Shown here: positions 35,826 through 47,586 of the stretch, one piece after another
Position numbering within the stretch: the stretch's first letter is position 1
How the letters are laid out: each line of letters begins with the position of its first letter
Assembly: GCF_041956535.1 (NCBI RefSeq)
Contig: NW_027192209.1
Location: 562,952-626,951, forward strand
DNA length: 64,000 nucleotides
Reading direction: 5' to 3'
DNA from: Calcarisporiella thermophila CBS 279.70
Lineage: Eukaryota > Calcarisporiellomycota
Notes under the pieces: model-generated
The model's input: only the letters and a program-made list of their open reading frames with translations
Told to the model about the DNA's origin: nothing
The model's database searches: none
Made by a program: the position numbers and the translations under genes

Positions 35826-37301
35826 ATGTATAAACGCGTGCACTTCAAGTACCTTTTACTGGCCCTCCTCAATCTCATAGGACTGCACTATCTGTTTTCA
35901 TTCTACTTCTCCGGACGGAGGCTCATCCACTCTCCAGAGATGGTTGATATATCCACGGATAATACTGCCAGGGTTCAACCCGCCCTCACTGAAACTATCG
36001 TCAGCAACAAGCGCCGTGCTCGCGCGGCACTTGTCGTCCTGGCACGCAACACGGATGTATATGAAATGCGGAAGTCGATGCAGCAGATGGAGGACATGTT
36101 CAACCGAGATTATGCCTATCCCTGGGTCTTTCTAAATGAGGAGGATTTTAGCGATGACTTCAAAGAAATGACAAGCGCCATGACCAATGCACCCACTTAT
36201 TACGGTGAGTCCCATGCCGGTGTGAGCTATTTCCATTCCTTCTAAGAGCTCCTTTGGCTTTTAAAGGTAAAATTTCACAAGAATATTGGAGCATCCCTCC
36301 TTGGATTGACCAAGAGAAAGCACGCCTTGCGCGCGAAGAAATGGCAAGGAATAAAGTCATTTATGGGGGAAGTTTGCCCTATAGGCACATGTGCAGGTTT
36401 GTTCTTGTTCAGTTAGGCTTCCATATCGCTCACAGTTGAATGGGCATCTTATCATCCCCAGATTCGAGTCGGGCTTTTTCTATCGCCACCCGCTTCTCCA
36501 GGACTTCGACTACTACTGGCGCGTTGAGCCGGGTGTAGAGTACTTCTGTCCTGTGGACTATGACCCCTTCCTATTCATGCAAGATAATGGCAAGAAATAT
36601 GGTTAGTATTTTCGCCTATTCGTTCAGTTAACCTTTTTGCGAACCCTTCCTTTCATGCGCTCTGATATGTTGCTACTGGAATAGGATTCGTAATTACTTT
36701 GCACGAGGTGGTCGAAACCGTTCCCACGCTGTGGGAGACGACGAAGCGCTTTATGAAAGAATATCCACATCTTATTGCAAAGAATAACTCGCTTGAGTTT
36801 GCTTCCGATGACAATGGTAAAACGTGGAACTTGTGTCATTTCTGGTCCAATTTTGAGATCGGCGACCTTCGACTGTGGCGCTCCGAGGCATACACCAAGT
36901 ATTTCGAGTATTTAGACAAGGAGGGTGGATTCTTCTATGAAAGATGGGGGGATGCCTCGGTGCACACACTAGCCGCGTTGATGTTTCTGAACAAGGATGA
37001 AATTCATTTCTTCAACGGAATGGGGTATAAACACCCTCCAAACACGTTAGTATCTAGCTGTCATTTATTGGGAGATACACCCGAAAGGCTAATTTGTCTA
37101 ATTTCTTGAAGATATTGCCCGTCGACGAGGAAACTTACTATTAATTGCCATTGCAACCCCTTCCACAGCGTTGGTAAGTACTCACAATCCGAAGTCTCAA
37201 TGCCACTTCCACTTCGATACCCTAACTACTCTTTGTATTCAATAGACTTGTACGGTATTACGTGCAACCCTAGATGGAAAAATATCACTGGAATGAGCTG
37301 A
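35826..37301 (+). CDS. Alpha-1,2-mannosyltransferase, GT15 (Kre2/Mnt1/Ktr)
   Basis: Golgi enzyme that transfers mannose from GDP-mannose to O- and N-linked glycans of secreted proteins. Six exons join in phase: 35826-36204, 36267-36396, 36462-36601, 36685-37045, 37112-37173, 37246-37301, giving 375 aa. It is a type II membrane protein: a short basic cytosolic tail (MYKRVHFK), then YLLLALLNLIGLHYLFSFYF as anchor. The catalytic domain shows RAALVVLARN, YAYPWVFLNEEDF, the YWRVEPGVEYFCPVDYDPF segment, NLCHFWSNFEIGDLRLWRSE (with the family's conserved Glu), GGFFYERWGDASVHTLAA and the closing Cys-rich CPSTRKL...CHCNP and GITCNPRW. The 24 nt upstream in frame start at a GTG, so the ATG at 35826 was chosen. 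All introns are GT-AG. Confidence 0.94.
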
Positions 37302-38708
37302 TTTTTCTATTTGTATATTCAACCCCACATCCTATTGCCTTATTTTTTTTCCGGTTTTCTATGTATTTCTTCTCAACCTTAATATATATATGTTTATTGC
37401 AATGACGAGCTCGAGCATAACAATTCCATCCTATAATCCATATCGCTACGCTCATTGCACCAAACCATCCATCTAATGAAATAACATGTCCCTTTGTTTA
37501 TAGCTCAATTGACCATCTGGAGTGCCCCATGGCCCTGTTAATTAAGTGTCGCTTTACTTTTGTAAGGGAGTTAAATATTTATTTGAAAAATAGGCATCCT
37601 CTGTGATCAATCCAAGCTAACTATTTTGCTTTGGGTGAGGTTCCGAGTTATCTTACTGGATGCCACCTACTTATTCAAAGCAACCTTTGGCCATGTAGTA
37701 GGTCGATCTTAGGTTATAAGTCGAATAAGCTCTATTTCTAGATTAAAACCATACGTGTACGACGGATTGAGCAAAACCAATGCATAAGCAGTCTTGACTT
37801 CATTCTCTTCTACTCTTTGCCTGTAGTCTTTTGTCTTTTGTCTACGCATCTCCCTTAATGGTGAGATGCTTTCTTCGAGAAGAATCCAATGATTGGGTGT
37901 TTGATGGCCCCACCTTCACGAGGTATGCACTATTGCTAAAATTTTCATTCCGTAATGCTAAATTGTATTTTATTGCTCTTTTTGGTAATTCCAGGCTTAA
38001 TGTTGTAATAAAAATAAAGCAAATCTCGTAGTAAATAAATGCACTAACTTGGATCCTTGGATTATGCTATTTTATTTTGGTAAATGCCACGTTTTGCACC
38101 TTCTCTCTTGGCAAAGTTGAGGTGTAATTGCCAGAGTCAACGAAACTGAAATTACCATTTTGGGACAGAGATTTGTAATCTTTGTCCCAAAATGGTAATA
38201 TGAATTTCCTAATATGGTAATAAGAATTCCCTAAGGGAACCATTTTGCCACAAGAACGTCGGAGAAAGATTAAAAATTATCTATTGCCTTTGTTTAGGAA
38301 AAAAAAAAAGGGTACGTTAACTCTACACGTAAGCCAGCTAGTCCAATTTAATTAAATTCTTTAATGGGGAATTGAGCATTCAGCATTCGAGAAAGGTGAG
38401 TCTAGCTATTGCTTTGCTTGCCAAAAAATAACTTTGAAGGCATCCTATTTGTTATTGATTTCAACGATATTACTAATTCCGATGAAAAAAATTAGTTGTT
38501 TAGAAAATGGCATAACTGAATATTTGAGAGAAAGTACGCAATTTATTACTCATTTCAATATTACTAATACCAGTCACAAAATGAAGAGCATTGGCCAACG
38601 CATATAAATTGGACGAATTTTGAAGCCTTTAAAGAATGTGAATCGGGAAGCATATTAAGCCTTGCTATTGACTCGTTATTTCTATCAAGCAATTGTTGAC
38701 TACACCTT
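37302..38708. other. Intergenic region (1.4 kb) with a strong hairpin
   Basis: AT-rich. ORFs up to 66 codons show no domain. It contains the inverted repeat described at 38151-38199 and a short flanking tandem repeat (38191-38234). Confidence 0.5.
38151..38199. repeat. Near-perfect inverted repeat (hairpin)
   Basis: Two 23-nt arms (38151-38173 and 38177-38199) pair with one mismatch around a TGT loop; the arms begin ATTACCATTTTGGGACA. The adjoining AATGGTAATATGAATTTCCT is repeated with changes at 38212-38234. It could be a MITE fragment or a transcribed hairpin; a terminator is unlikely because no gene ends nearby. Confidence 0.85.
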
Positions 38709-39638
38709 ATGTTGAGCAAAAGAACGCTTAAATTGAACACAGGTCAGGAAATCCCGGCTATTGGCCTTGGAACTTACGAAAGTAAAACGGAAAAAGAAAC
38801 GAAGATCGCGGTACTCAAGGCACTGGAAGTCGGATACACTCATATAGACTGTGCATGGGTCTACGGCAACGAACGAGAAATAGGAGAAGCCTTAAGAGAG
38901 GCCAAGGTTCCACGCTCCAACCTATTCTTGGTGTCCAAGCTCTGGAACACCCATCATAGACCAGAGTTAGTGGAAAAGGCACTCGACCAGACATTATCCG
39001 ACTTAGGGGTCTCATATCTCGACCTGTATCTGATGCACAGCCCTCTTGCTTTTATTCCTTCCGAAAAGGCCATCCCCAAGGACGAGAGTGGGGTCGCCAT
39101 TCTAGACGATGTCGACTTTGTGGACACGTGGATCGCCATGGAAAAGCTCTTGAAAACAGGCAAGGTGAAAGCCATTGGAGTCTCGAATTTTAACTTGCCT
39201 CGGTTAAAGAGATTGCTTGAACACTCGTCCATCGTCCCAGCGGTCAATCAAATAGAGGCACATCCGTTGTTGCTGCAAGAAGAGGTCTTTGAGTTTTGCA
39301 AAGAACAGGGAATCCACATAACTGCGTTTTCACCGCTAGGTGGACAATTTCAAAATAAGAGCACCATTTCTCGTGTCATAGACGAACCTCTGGTAATTGA
39401 CATTGCTCAAAAACTGAACAAATCACCAGCACAGGTCCTGATCTCATAGGGTATCCAGCGGGGTCAGTCCGTAATACCGAAATCTAGTCATCTCAAGAGA
39501 ATCGAGGAGAATTTCCAGTTGGACGAGCTTCCAGAAGAGGATTTCCATGCGCTATCCCGTTTGGGCAGCAAGAGAACCAAACGTTTTGTTGGATTCCGTG
39601 AGTTCTTTGGCCATGGCCTATTTGAGGATGATAATTAG
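38709..39638 (+). pseudogene. Aldo-keto reductase interrupted by one in-frame stop
   Basis: NADPH-dependent carbonyl reductase family. An intronless frame from 38709 gives TLKLNTGQEIPAIGLGTYES, the catalytic tetrad residues Asp and Tyr in HIDCAWVYGNE, Lys in NLFLVSKLWN, His in YLDLYLMHSPL, the signature KTGKVKAIGVSNFNLPRLKR, and VNQIEAHPLLLQ. At 39447-39449 there is a TAG exactly where the family usually has Trp (VLISxGIQRG). The same frame then continues with QSVIPKSSHLKRIEENF, the cofactor-binding C-terminal signature, and FVGFREFFGHG to a natural stop at 39636-39638. Total length without the stop would be 309 codons, normal for the family. Everything else is preserved, so the loss is recent, or the base is a sequencing error, or the stop is read through. 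Confidence 0.9.
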
Positions 39639-40605
39639 GGCATAATTTTTTTATAAAGTTTTGTCTTGTTATGTTGAATTTAGGAAATGTGGAGAAATAG
39701 CACCGAAAATCTCAAACTCGATAGGAACTTGTTATTAATTAGAATAAAAATGCTAAGCCTTATATAAGAACAAGAAAACAGATAGATGGAAATAGTAGAA
39801 TAGATAGAATGGTATAACAAGAGAAACATTTCACATATCACGTAATATTGAAGAGATTAGATTTAAAATAAAAGATTAGGTCTTCTGTTAGCTGGACAAT
39901 GGGTTAAATTCACCACGGTCCATAACAGTCTACATTTTGTATTAATATTTTAGCTTTGTGGCAAAATAACAAAATTTCAATTTCGTCCAACTACAGCATG
40001 TTTTCAAAAAAACGTCGCCAGCCAATCATTGCAACTGATATTGAGGGTTTATAGCGTGGGTTCCCGGAACGGAATAGTTGACAACCTCTACAGTATCTTA
40101 AGGATCAATTGAATTTAGAAGAAGCTTTAGTGCCGGGAGACTTGTCGAGTTATCCTGTCGTCAAATAGAGCTTGGCAATTTCTCAGACTATTTGGGAGAG
40201 CAAGAGGCAAGAATACAACTCCGGGTTAAATGTATTGTTTTGAGGCTTATTGTCGTATAGTATCCACACAGTAACATGGTGACCGCTCCTGGCCGAAGCT
40301 TTGTGGCGAGGCCTTAACGCAGAAGCGAAATGGGTATGCCAATCGATTTGTGGCGGATCTGAATTCTCAGTAATTTCTCAGGGATTAGATTTGAGAATTT
40401 TATTCCCTCACTACGAAGAAATATGTGGCTTAATGCTCACTAATGTCTCATTTGAGTCATAACACATTCTCATTTATATTATTAGGCAACTGCTCTCGCC
40501 CATTTAATCTTTTGCTGCATTTCTGACCTAAAGGGCGCCCTTCTTCCCTTAATTTACTGTTCCATTGCGGTCCCTAGATAGAGTTTTATATTTGACTATA
40601 CCGAG
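39639..40605. other. Intergenic region
   Basis: AT-rich spacer between the broken reductase gene and the transporter gene. No coding sequence or repeat was recognised. Confidence 0.5.
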
Positions 40606-41772
40606 ATGTCGCATGAAGGGACGCCGCTACTTAATTCGGGGAAGGGGCATATTTCTCCTGTCCATGTCAACAAGCGAGAAACCCTAGGCTATTTGCTTAT
40701 GGCTTGCAGCGCAATCTGCTTCTCAGCAATGACGTTACTAGTGAAGCTCTCTTCTCAAAACTTCAGCTCGATGGAGATAGTGTTCTTCCGGTCCCTGGCG
40801 CAAATGTTGTTGGGCTTTCTGGGATGTAGTTGCTTCAAACTGCATCCTTTTGGAAAGAAAAGATTAAGGAATCTGATATTTTTCCGGGCGTTGGCGGGGA
40901 GTGTTGCGCTAGCTCTCTTCTTTTACACGATATCTACTTTACCCGTTTCTGTTGCTACAGGTAAAATTGCTTATGTCCTTTGAAGGATCCTTTGGAGGAA
41001 GTAGTTGATTCATTGATATTCTTCGCATACAGTTATCTATTTCCTGTGTCCTATCTTTACCTCCATACTTGCCCGCGTTGTTTTGGGCGAGGAATTTTCT
41101 TTTTTCAACATTTGTGCAGCACTTCTTGCTTTCACCGGAGTTGTTCTAATCTCTTATGCACGGTCATCTGCAAAGGATAATGATCTCTCGCCTATGCAAA
41201 TGTTCCCCGTGATATGCGGCCTCCTCGGCGCTATGTTAGCTTCTGTTGCTTCCGTCATTGTTCGAAAGGCTGGAACCGACGTGCACTTTTTGGTTCATGT
41301 GTCCAACTTTGGAATCATTAGCACGATATTTTCCTTTGTTGGGATGCTCTTATCTGGCTTCGTTATGCCTAGGGGCAGCGATTGGTTTTTGCTGGCGTCG
41401 GTCGGACTGCTTGCATTCCTCGGCCAATGCCAATGGAATTACGGATTGCAGTTGGCGCCCGCTGGCCCCGCAACCGTCTTTGGGGTTACTCAGGTGGTGT
41501 ACGCTTTCATGATTGATATATTCTTCTTTAAAGAAATACCCACCTTCCTCAGTCTGTGCGGTGCGGTCTTGATTGTTTTCAGCACTGTCGGGATTGCCGC
41601 GCGACATTGGAAAAAAAAAAGATTGACGCGATGCTGGATGCCGCTAGGATTCAATTGTTTTGATTCCAAAAATATAGAGATCGATTTATGTGTGTATATT
41701 CTATCACGAACCTATTTTACTACTTATATAAACCTAATAAAGTATCCTATTTATTATGATTCATTATGCTAA
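40606..41772 (+). CDS. Drug/metabolite-type (EamA, SLC35G-like) transporter
   Basis: Ten-helix membrane transporter of the DMT superfamily; substrate unknown. Two exons (40606-40960, 41033-41772) join in phase across a 72-nt intron. After a hydrophilic N-terminus, helices include LGYLLMACSAICFSAMTLLV, IVFFRSLAQMLLGFLGC, VALALFFYTISTLPVSVAT, then (exon 2) IYFLCPIFTSILARVVLGEE, the EamA repeat signature, ICAALLAFTGVVLISYA and FLALLASVGLL-type segments up to LSLCGAVLIVFSTVGIAA. The predicted 364-aa protein has an odd C-terminal tail of about 50 residues after a run of ten A (41611-41620). A one-base length change in that run would instead end the protein within a few or about 17 residues, so the tail is doubtful. 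Neighbouring genes give no substrate clue. Confidence 0.88.
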
Positions 41773-42348
41773 TGGAATTTAATTCATAAGATGTCATATT
41801 GAAATCGTTCATGAATGGGATAGCTCAGGTCGCCAAAGTGTTTTTGACCGAACCTTGTATGTTTTTCGAACGAAGCTTCGTTTTACACGATAATGATAGC
41901 AAAGTTTAGAGCTTTCACTTTGATTTTGTCTCTATTTAATATTATTTGCAATCACTTCTATCTGAACACGATATCGAAAGAAGCTCTCCTCTTGAGTAAA
42001 TTTGGATTGCAAATCAAGAGCAAAATGAAATTTAATCCTTGAAGTCTTTCAATTGGGTAACCTTTTTTCCACAACTTCTTAGATTTCAATTTATTATCCC
42101 AATATCCCAATATCCCAATAACGCCAGATTGTTAACTTTATCTTAGCATTATTGTTCCATGACTTGTATCTTAGGGTGGTGACTTGGAGAAAAGTAGTCA
42201 TCGTTGTGGCATGAAAGTTAATAGTATCTTGCAAATACGATATATCGATGAGATGATATTTCACCACAAAAACAAACCTGGCAACCTAACCTAATTTTTC
42301 CCTATATATACATATTTTGACATTATCACTCACCATTGATCCAGCGTT
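41773..42348. other. Intergenic region before the SHPRH-like gene
   Basis: AT-rich, with three tandem TATCCCAA units at 42095-42118. It includes the helicase promoter, with a TATATATAC stretch near 42303-42311, about 40 nt upstream of the ATG. Confidence 0.5.
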
Positions 42349-45300
42349 ATGCAAGTCATATTAGAGGAACTTGGAAGTTCATTTGTATATAACGTATTAC
42401 TAGAGACACTGCAAGCCGGAAATGTTGTTAACAGTAAAATACAACTTGGCAAACGGCAGGTTGATGATCCTGGTGAACCCCCGAGAAAACGAACCATGAT
42501 CGAAGGCCGAAAACAGGACCCGGGAATTCCTTCGCAGCTGGAACGATCTGAGCTTCTTTGTGAAATCATTCGTGTCAATTTTTGTAATATCGAGCAAGCT
42601 GAGAATAGCGTGTGGTCAGATCTCTGCGCCTATTTGATACAGCTAGATCTCGAGACTATATGTCTACCAGTACAGTCGAGTTATGATTCCGATGAGCAGC
42701 AAGCAGTTGTAACGGTCAAAAATCTAGAAGGAGAAACACTGGCGGAAAGGATAGCTCAAATAGCAGTAGATTCCACCTGGATCAGCTTACAAAACAAATA
42801 TTTAGGAAAGCGAGTTAAAGGGCGAAGTGGACATTTGTGTGAAGCAATTGGAAAATTACAAGAGAATGGGATTTGTCGATTAAACAATTGGCTAATCTTC
42901 AACGTTAATAAAATCAGTAGCGAGATCAGCATGCATTTGGAGTCAGAAGTGTATATCGATGGAGGTGTAGTAAGCTCAAGTGTCATGTCAGATATTGCTA
43001 CATTTCGAATGCAGGATCTCTTCTATTTCCTTTTTCCATATGATATTCACCCTACTACCTATGCTAACGAGATCGAAGGTGCTGCGATAAGGAGTTTGTA
43101 TGATGCACTTCAACCCAAACGTTTCCACGATGTATCGTCGACATTTGAACTACCACACTTCAATACAACATTGATGCCATTTCAACACGATAGTGTACTA
43201 TGGATGCTTCGACGTGAGGGCGCCAGTATCAGCAAGAATAGCAAATTTTGCAAAGGGAATAACGGAAATTGGCTCTCAGAGGAGAGGCTTCCCCCTTGTT
43301 GGGAGAGGATAGGCTCGTCTCCAGAGCCCTTACTGGTAAATCGATTAACTGGCGCAGTGTGCAGAGATATTCCAAGTGCTTACGAAATGTATCAGCCCGT
43401 CAGAGGAGGTACGATTCAATTCCTTTAACTTAAAATGAGTTGTTAAAAACTTATCAATAATTTACACAGGTATTTTGGCAGAGGAAGTGGGACTGGGCAA
43501 AACAGTTGAAATTCTGGCACTCACTCTCCTTCATCCTCCTGACAAGCGGACTAAAGACGCACATCCTATTGGCGGTACCCTTATCATCTGTCCTCCTAAT
43601 CTGGTTTGGCAATGGATTTCAGAAATTGGCAAGCATGCTCCAACTCTGCGCACTTTTGTATATTCTCGTGAAAACTCGAAGGACATAACTCCACAAAGTT
43701 TGTGCGAATATGATATCGTCTTAACTACATACGCAACCCTCCAAAAAGAGTTTCATTACCGCGAGAAAAAAGAGCGTCCTCGTCGGCATGCGGAAAAATA
43801 TGAATGGAAGTTGAGTCCACTGCTATCGGTGAAATGGTGGAGGACCTGTCTAGACGAAGTATGTAGAGTTATATGTTTTCTGATAAGTTAATTAGAGCCA
43901 GGTTTCTAAACAAAAAATGTTATAGGCACAAATGGTTGACCGAACTACAGCACAAACTGCACAGCTCGCCCATATGATTCCACGATTCCACGCGTGGTGT
44001 GTTACTGGAACTCCTTGCAAGCAATCACTCGATGATTTGCACGGATTGTTTTATTTTTTGGACATATACCCACTCAATAACGTACAGGCTTGGAATAGTT
44101 TGGCTTTGCCTGTAAACCGCCACATTCTTGTACAATGTCTCCGGCCAATTTTTAACCGGAACACAAAGGCTATGGTACGGGATCAACTCTTCATACCACC
44201 CCAACACCATGACACTCTATGGCTTAAGTTAACTAAAATTGAGAGGCGCTATTACGACGATCTTTGCGAGTTGTTCAACCGTGAGGTGGATATCGATGGC
44301 CTGGACAATTGTGATTGGAGAGTATCCGGAAATGGGGTTGATCAGACTGAAAGTGAGTGGTTAAACTCGTCAAAAGCCAAATTGCGCAGCTGGCTACGGC
44401 GCTTAAGACAGGCCTGCTGTCATCCGCAAATTGGAGTCGAAAGCCGGAATATCCTCGGTACTGGATACGACTTACAGACGCTTGATAAAGTACTCAAAGC
44501 AATGTATCGTCAGACCATGAGCCAACTCTATGCACTTGAGAGATCGCTTTATTATACCAAGTGGAAGCGCGGCTTTGCTTTCGAAAAGTCCGAGCAATTT
44601 CAAGAAGCGTAAGTCGACCGGCTATTCTTCGCCTTCCCCATTATCCTTCTACGTATCGCTAATTGAGATGGAATAATATATACTGTAGACTTGCCATCTA
44701 TCTGTCGATTCTAGTTCCTATTCATCAGCGAATTACTGAATTAACGGAGCAAAAGGACACGCAGCCCAACACTCCTAACACCCCCAGCGTCAACGCAGAG
44801 CCCGACCAAGGCACACCCTCAGCAGAGAGTGCAGCCATGGAGGTGGATGCCATGCGTCTACACGACTGGTTGCTTTTGGAACATCAAGTGACATTTTTCG
44901 CCGCCAATGTTAACCATCAATTGAAGAATGAAGAGGAGGAAACTAAATATTACGATAAGGCGGAAGAAATTCGTAGAACTATCTTGCGAGCAGCTGAACA
45001 ACGAGCCAACCAATTTATCGGCAAGATCAACCCGGAGTTTGACCATGATATTACTGCATCCTTTGCTGAACATGCCGCCGGTCTTCTGTCGTGGGATATA
45101 ATTGAACGTGCGGATGATCTGTCGGAGTTGTTGAATTCTCAGGCCATAATTCTTCAAGATTGGCGCTCCCACATTATCGATGGGTTGGGATCGAGGCTAG
45201 TCGAGAGAGAGGGTGACGCGACTGGGGAGGAATACCAAAAATCTCTCGAGATACAGGAAGAGCTGGAAATATACCTGGATGTGTACAGCAAAGCATTGGC

Positions 45301-46765
45301 CGATCGAAGGCGACTCATTGAGGGTTATGCTAGTTATATTGTTCGTGAAGAACCCGTTTCAACTCGGGCGAGGCAATTCTTGACGGAGCCCGAGTTGGCT
45401 CTCAATGAGAAAAAGAAGGAGCTCAACAACGAGCGTCTCAAATTTGTGAAATCAATCTCGTTTTCCACTTTGTTAGCACAACTCGCTGTCCAGAAAACAA
45501 AAGCACTACGTCTCGAAGAGGAGGAAATAATTCGTATTGAGGAACAGCGACTCAGACGGGAAATGAAGAACCAAAAGGCAATATTGGCCAAGCTTGAAAA
45601 GTAAAGCATTCTTTTACTATCCCTCCCCCCAAAAATAGTTGCAATAAATTTATGAAGCATTTGCTCAATTAACCCTTTTTTTTTTCATAGGGAGAGTACC
45701 AATTTTGGAAACATTTTTAATGCGCGAGTCGCCTATTATCGGCAATTGCAAGATATTTCTGACACAGTTACAAATCCAGAATTCAAGGACCCGTTAGAAG
45801 CACAACAGAAGCTGCTTTCTGAAGAAATCAAGATCGAAAAGGAAGTACACCAACTCATACCTAGGCGGCGGTATCTCGAATCTCTTATGGAAGAAGAGGC
45901 TAAGGATAAATCACTCACCTGTATCATTTGTCGGTGTGAATACTCTTCTGGATATATGACCGCCTGTGGTCATCGCTATTGCGAAGATTGCACTGAGCGC
46001 TGGCTTTTTGTTCGCAAAAGATGTGCCATGTGTGCCAAAATGGTTGGACGCAAAGACGTGTGGAAAATAGCATGTCGTGAATATACCCCCACTCACCGTG
46101 AACCTCCAGCCAGCGAGCTATCGTCCCAGCAGTTACTTGCAAGCCTCAGTGTTATCGAGATCAATGGTGGATATGGGACCAAAATCGATACCCTGGTGCG
46201 GCATCTTAAATATATTCAACAGCAAGATCCGGGTGCGAAATCACTAGTGTTTTCGCAATGGTCACGGCTCCTGAGTTATATTTGCATCGCGCTTGGAAAC
46301 AACAACATCCAATACGTATTATTGGAGCGTCAACAAAACCGCCATGCTTCTGCGGTGGAAAAATTCATGAGCGACCCTAACACCCACGTGATGTGCTTAC
46401 ATTCCATGAGCCAGTCCAGTGGCCTTACATTGATAGATGCGCGCTACATCATATTTTTTGAGCCCTTGGTGAATATGGGTTTGGAGCAGCAGGCCATCGG
46501 TCGAGTGCATCGAATTGGTCAGACTAAAGAGACTTTTGTTTGGTGGTACGTAGTTGAAGACAGTATTGAGGATCGCGTATACCGCTTGCACCAATGGAAG
46601 AAGAACAAGGCGCTGAACAAAATCGAGGGGACACAGCTAACCGAACCTGAAGAAGAAGAAGTGCCTCAGACTACTGTCGCAAGGGTAGAGAAGAATGGCC
46701 TAGGGGAGCTGGTGTTGGATGAGGATTTGAGATTTTGCTTCTCTCGAAAACTAGAAGTAAAATGA
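42349..46765 (+). CDS. SHPRH-type SNF2 helicase / RING E3 ubiquitin ligase
   Basis: Nuclear DNA-dependent ATPase with an embedded RING domain, related to SHPRH and yeast Irc20/Rad5, which act in damage tolerance through ubiquitination. Five exons join in phase: 42349-43408, 43470-43858, 43926-44608, 44689-45600, 45691-46765, for 1372 aa. Motif I is ILAEEVGLGKTVEILAL (about residue 354), motif Ia is LIICPPNLVWQW, and motif II is LDEAQMVD, reading DEAQ as in SHPRH and split by an intron. Then come WCVTGTPCKQSLDDL and the LRRLRQACCHPQIG segment. A long helical insert (about 720-1080) precedes the RING: CIICRCEY, CGHRYCEDC, CAMC (about 1092-1130). The second RecA lobe has SLVFSQWSRLL and the motif VI segment QAIGRVHRIGQT. 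Zn ligands and ATPase residues are all present, so it looks functional. Confidence 0.95.
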
Positions 46766-47586
46766 GTGTGGTTAAATCATTGGCCATAACCAAAGTAGAG
46801 TGAACTTCGAGCAGGGATTTTCCCCTCTTTATTGCAGTTTATGATTCTTCTAATTATAGCATGGTCCTTTGCATATCGAAAATTTGCCTTTGTATATTTT
46901 GTGGTTTAGAGATCGATCAACGAACTTAAATGTATATTTGATTCTTATTAGCCAATGTAATATGACGATGATGTAACTAACTAGCATAAAGTGTGAGGAA
47001 AAAGAGTCATCTATAGAGATTGCACGCGATACGAAAATCTCCATCTCGATATGTTTGCCTTCAGGGAACAGGAAATGGAGAGAGGTTTTGTATGATGCTC
47101 CTATTAAGCTCTAAACGAATATCAATAAATTGGCCATTTGGAATATTAATTAAACCAGAAATACACATATCAAACTCCCGATTATAAAAGGATTTGTGTT
47201 TTAGAGGAAATACATAATGAAAGTCAAGTTATTTTGGACAAAAAAATTCAACACTGCCACCAGCATTCACTACATCAGCACCCGTTGGGAATTTCACTTT
47301 AAAGTTTGATATATTTCTATTTTGTAACTGAAAATAGAGCACGTATTAGCTTATCTTCATTGATTAAGCTTGTTATTCGATGTTAGTCCTATTAATAACT
47401 TTCGCTATATTTGAGAGGATTCTGGTTACAAGTACTCTTATTGACCAAAAATAAGAGATTATACAATTGCACACTGAGGGGGGATTGTTAATAAAAACTC
47501 ACACTTTTCCAAAACATTTTTACAAATTAATATTGGTTGATGATATTCTTTCGTGTATAAAAATCTATGGTAAGTGCTGATCCATC
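46766..47586. other. Intergenic region between convergent helicase and P450 genes
   Basis: AT-rich 3'-flanking DNA; no gene or repeat recognised. Confidence 0.6.

Noticed and set aside
42095-42118. Three TATCCCAA units as a possible interstitial telomere-like repeat
   Set aside because: Only three copies and not a known telomere motif; treated as a minor tandem repeat.
42400-46142. Antisense ORFs within the SHPRH-like gene
   Set aside because: They are shadows of a well-conserved plus-strand gene and contain no domain.
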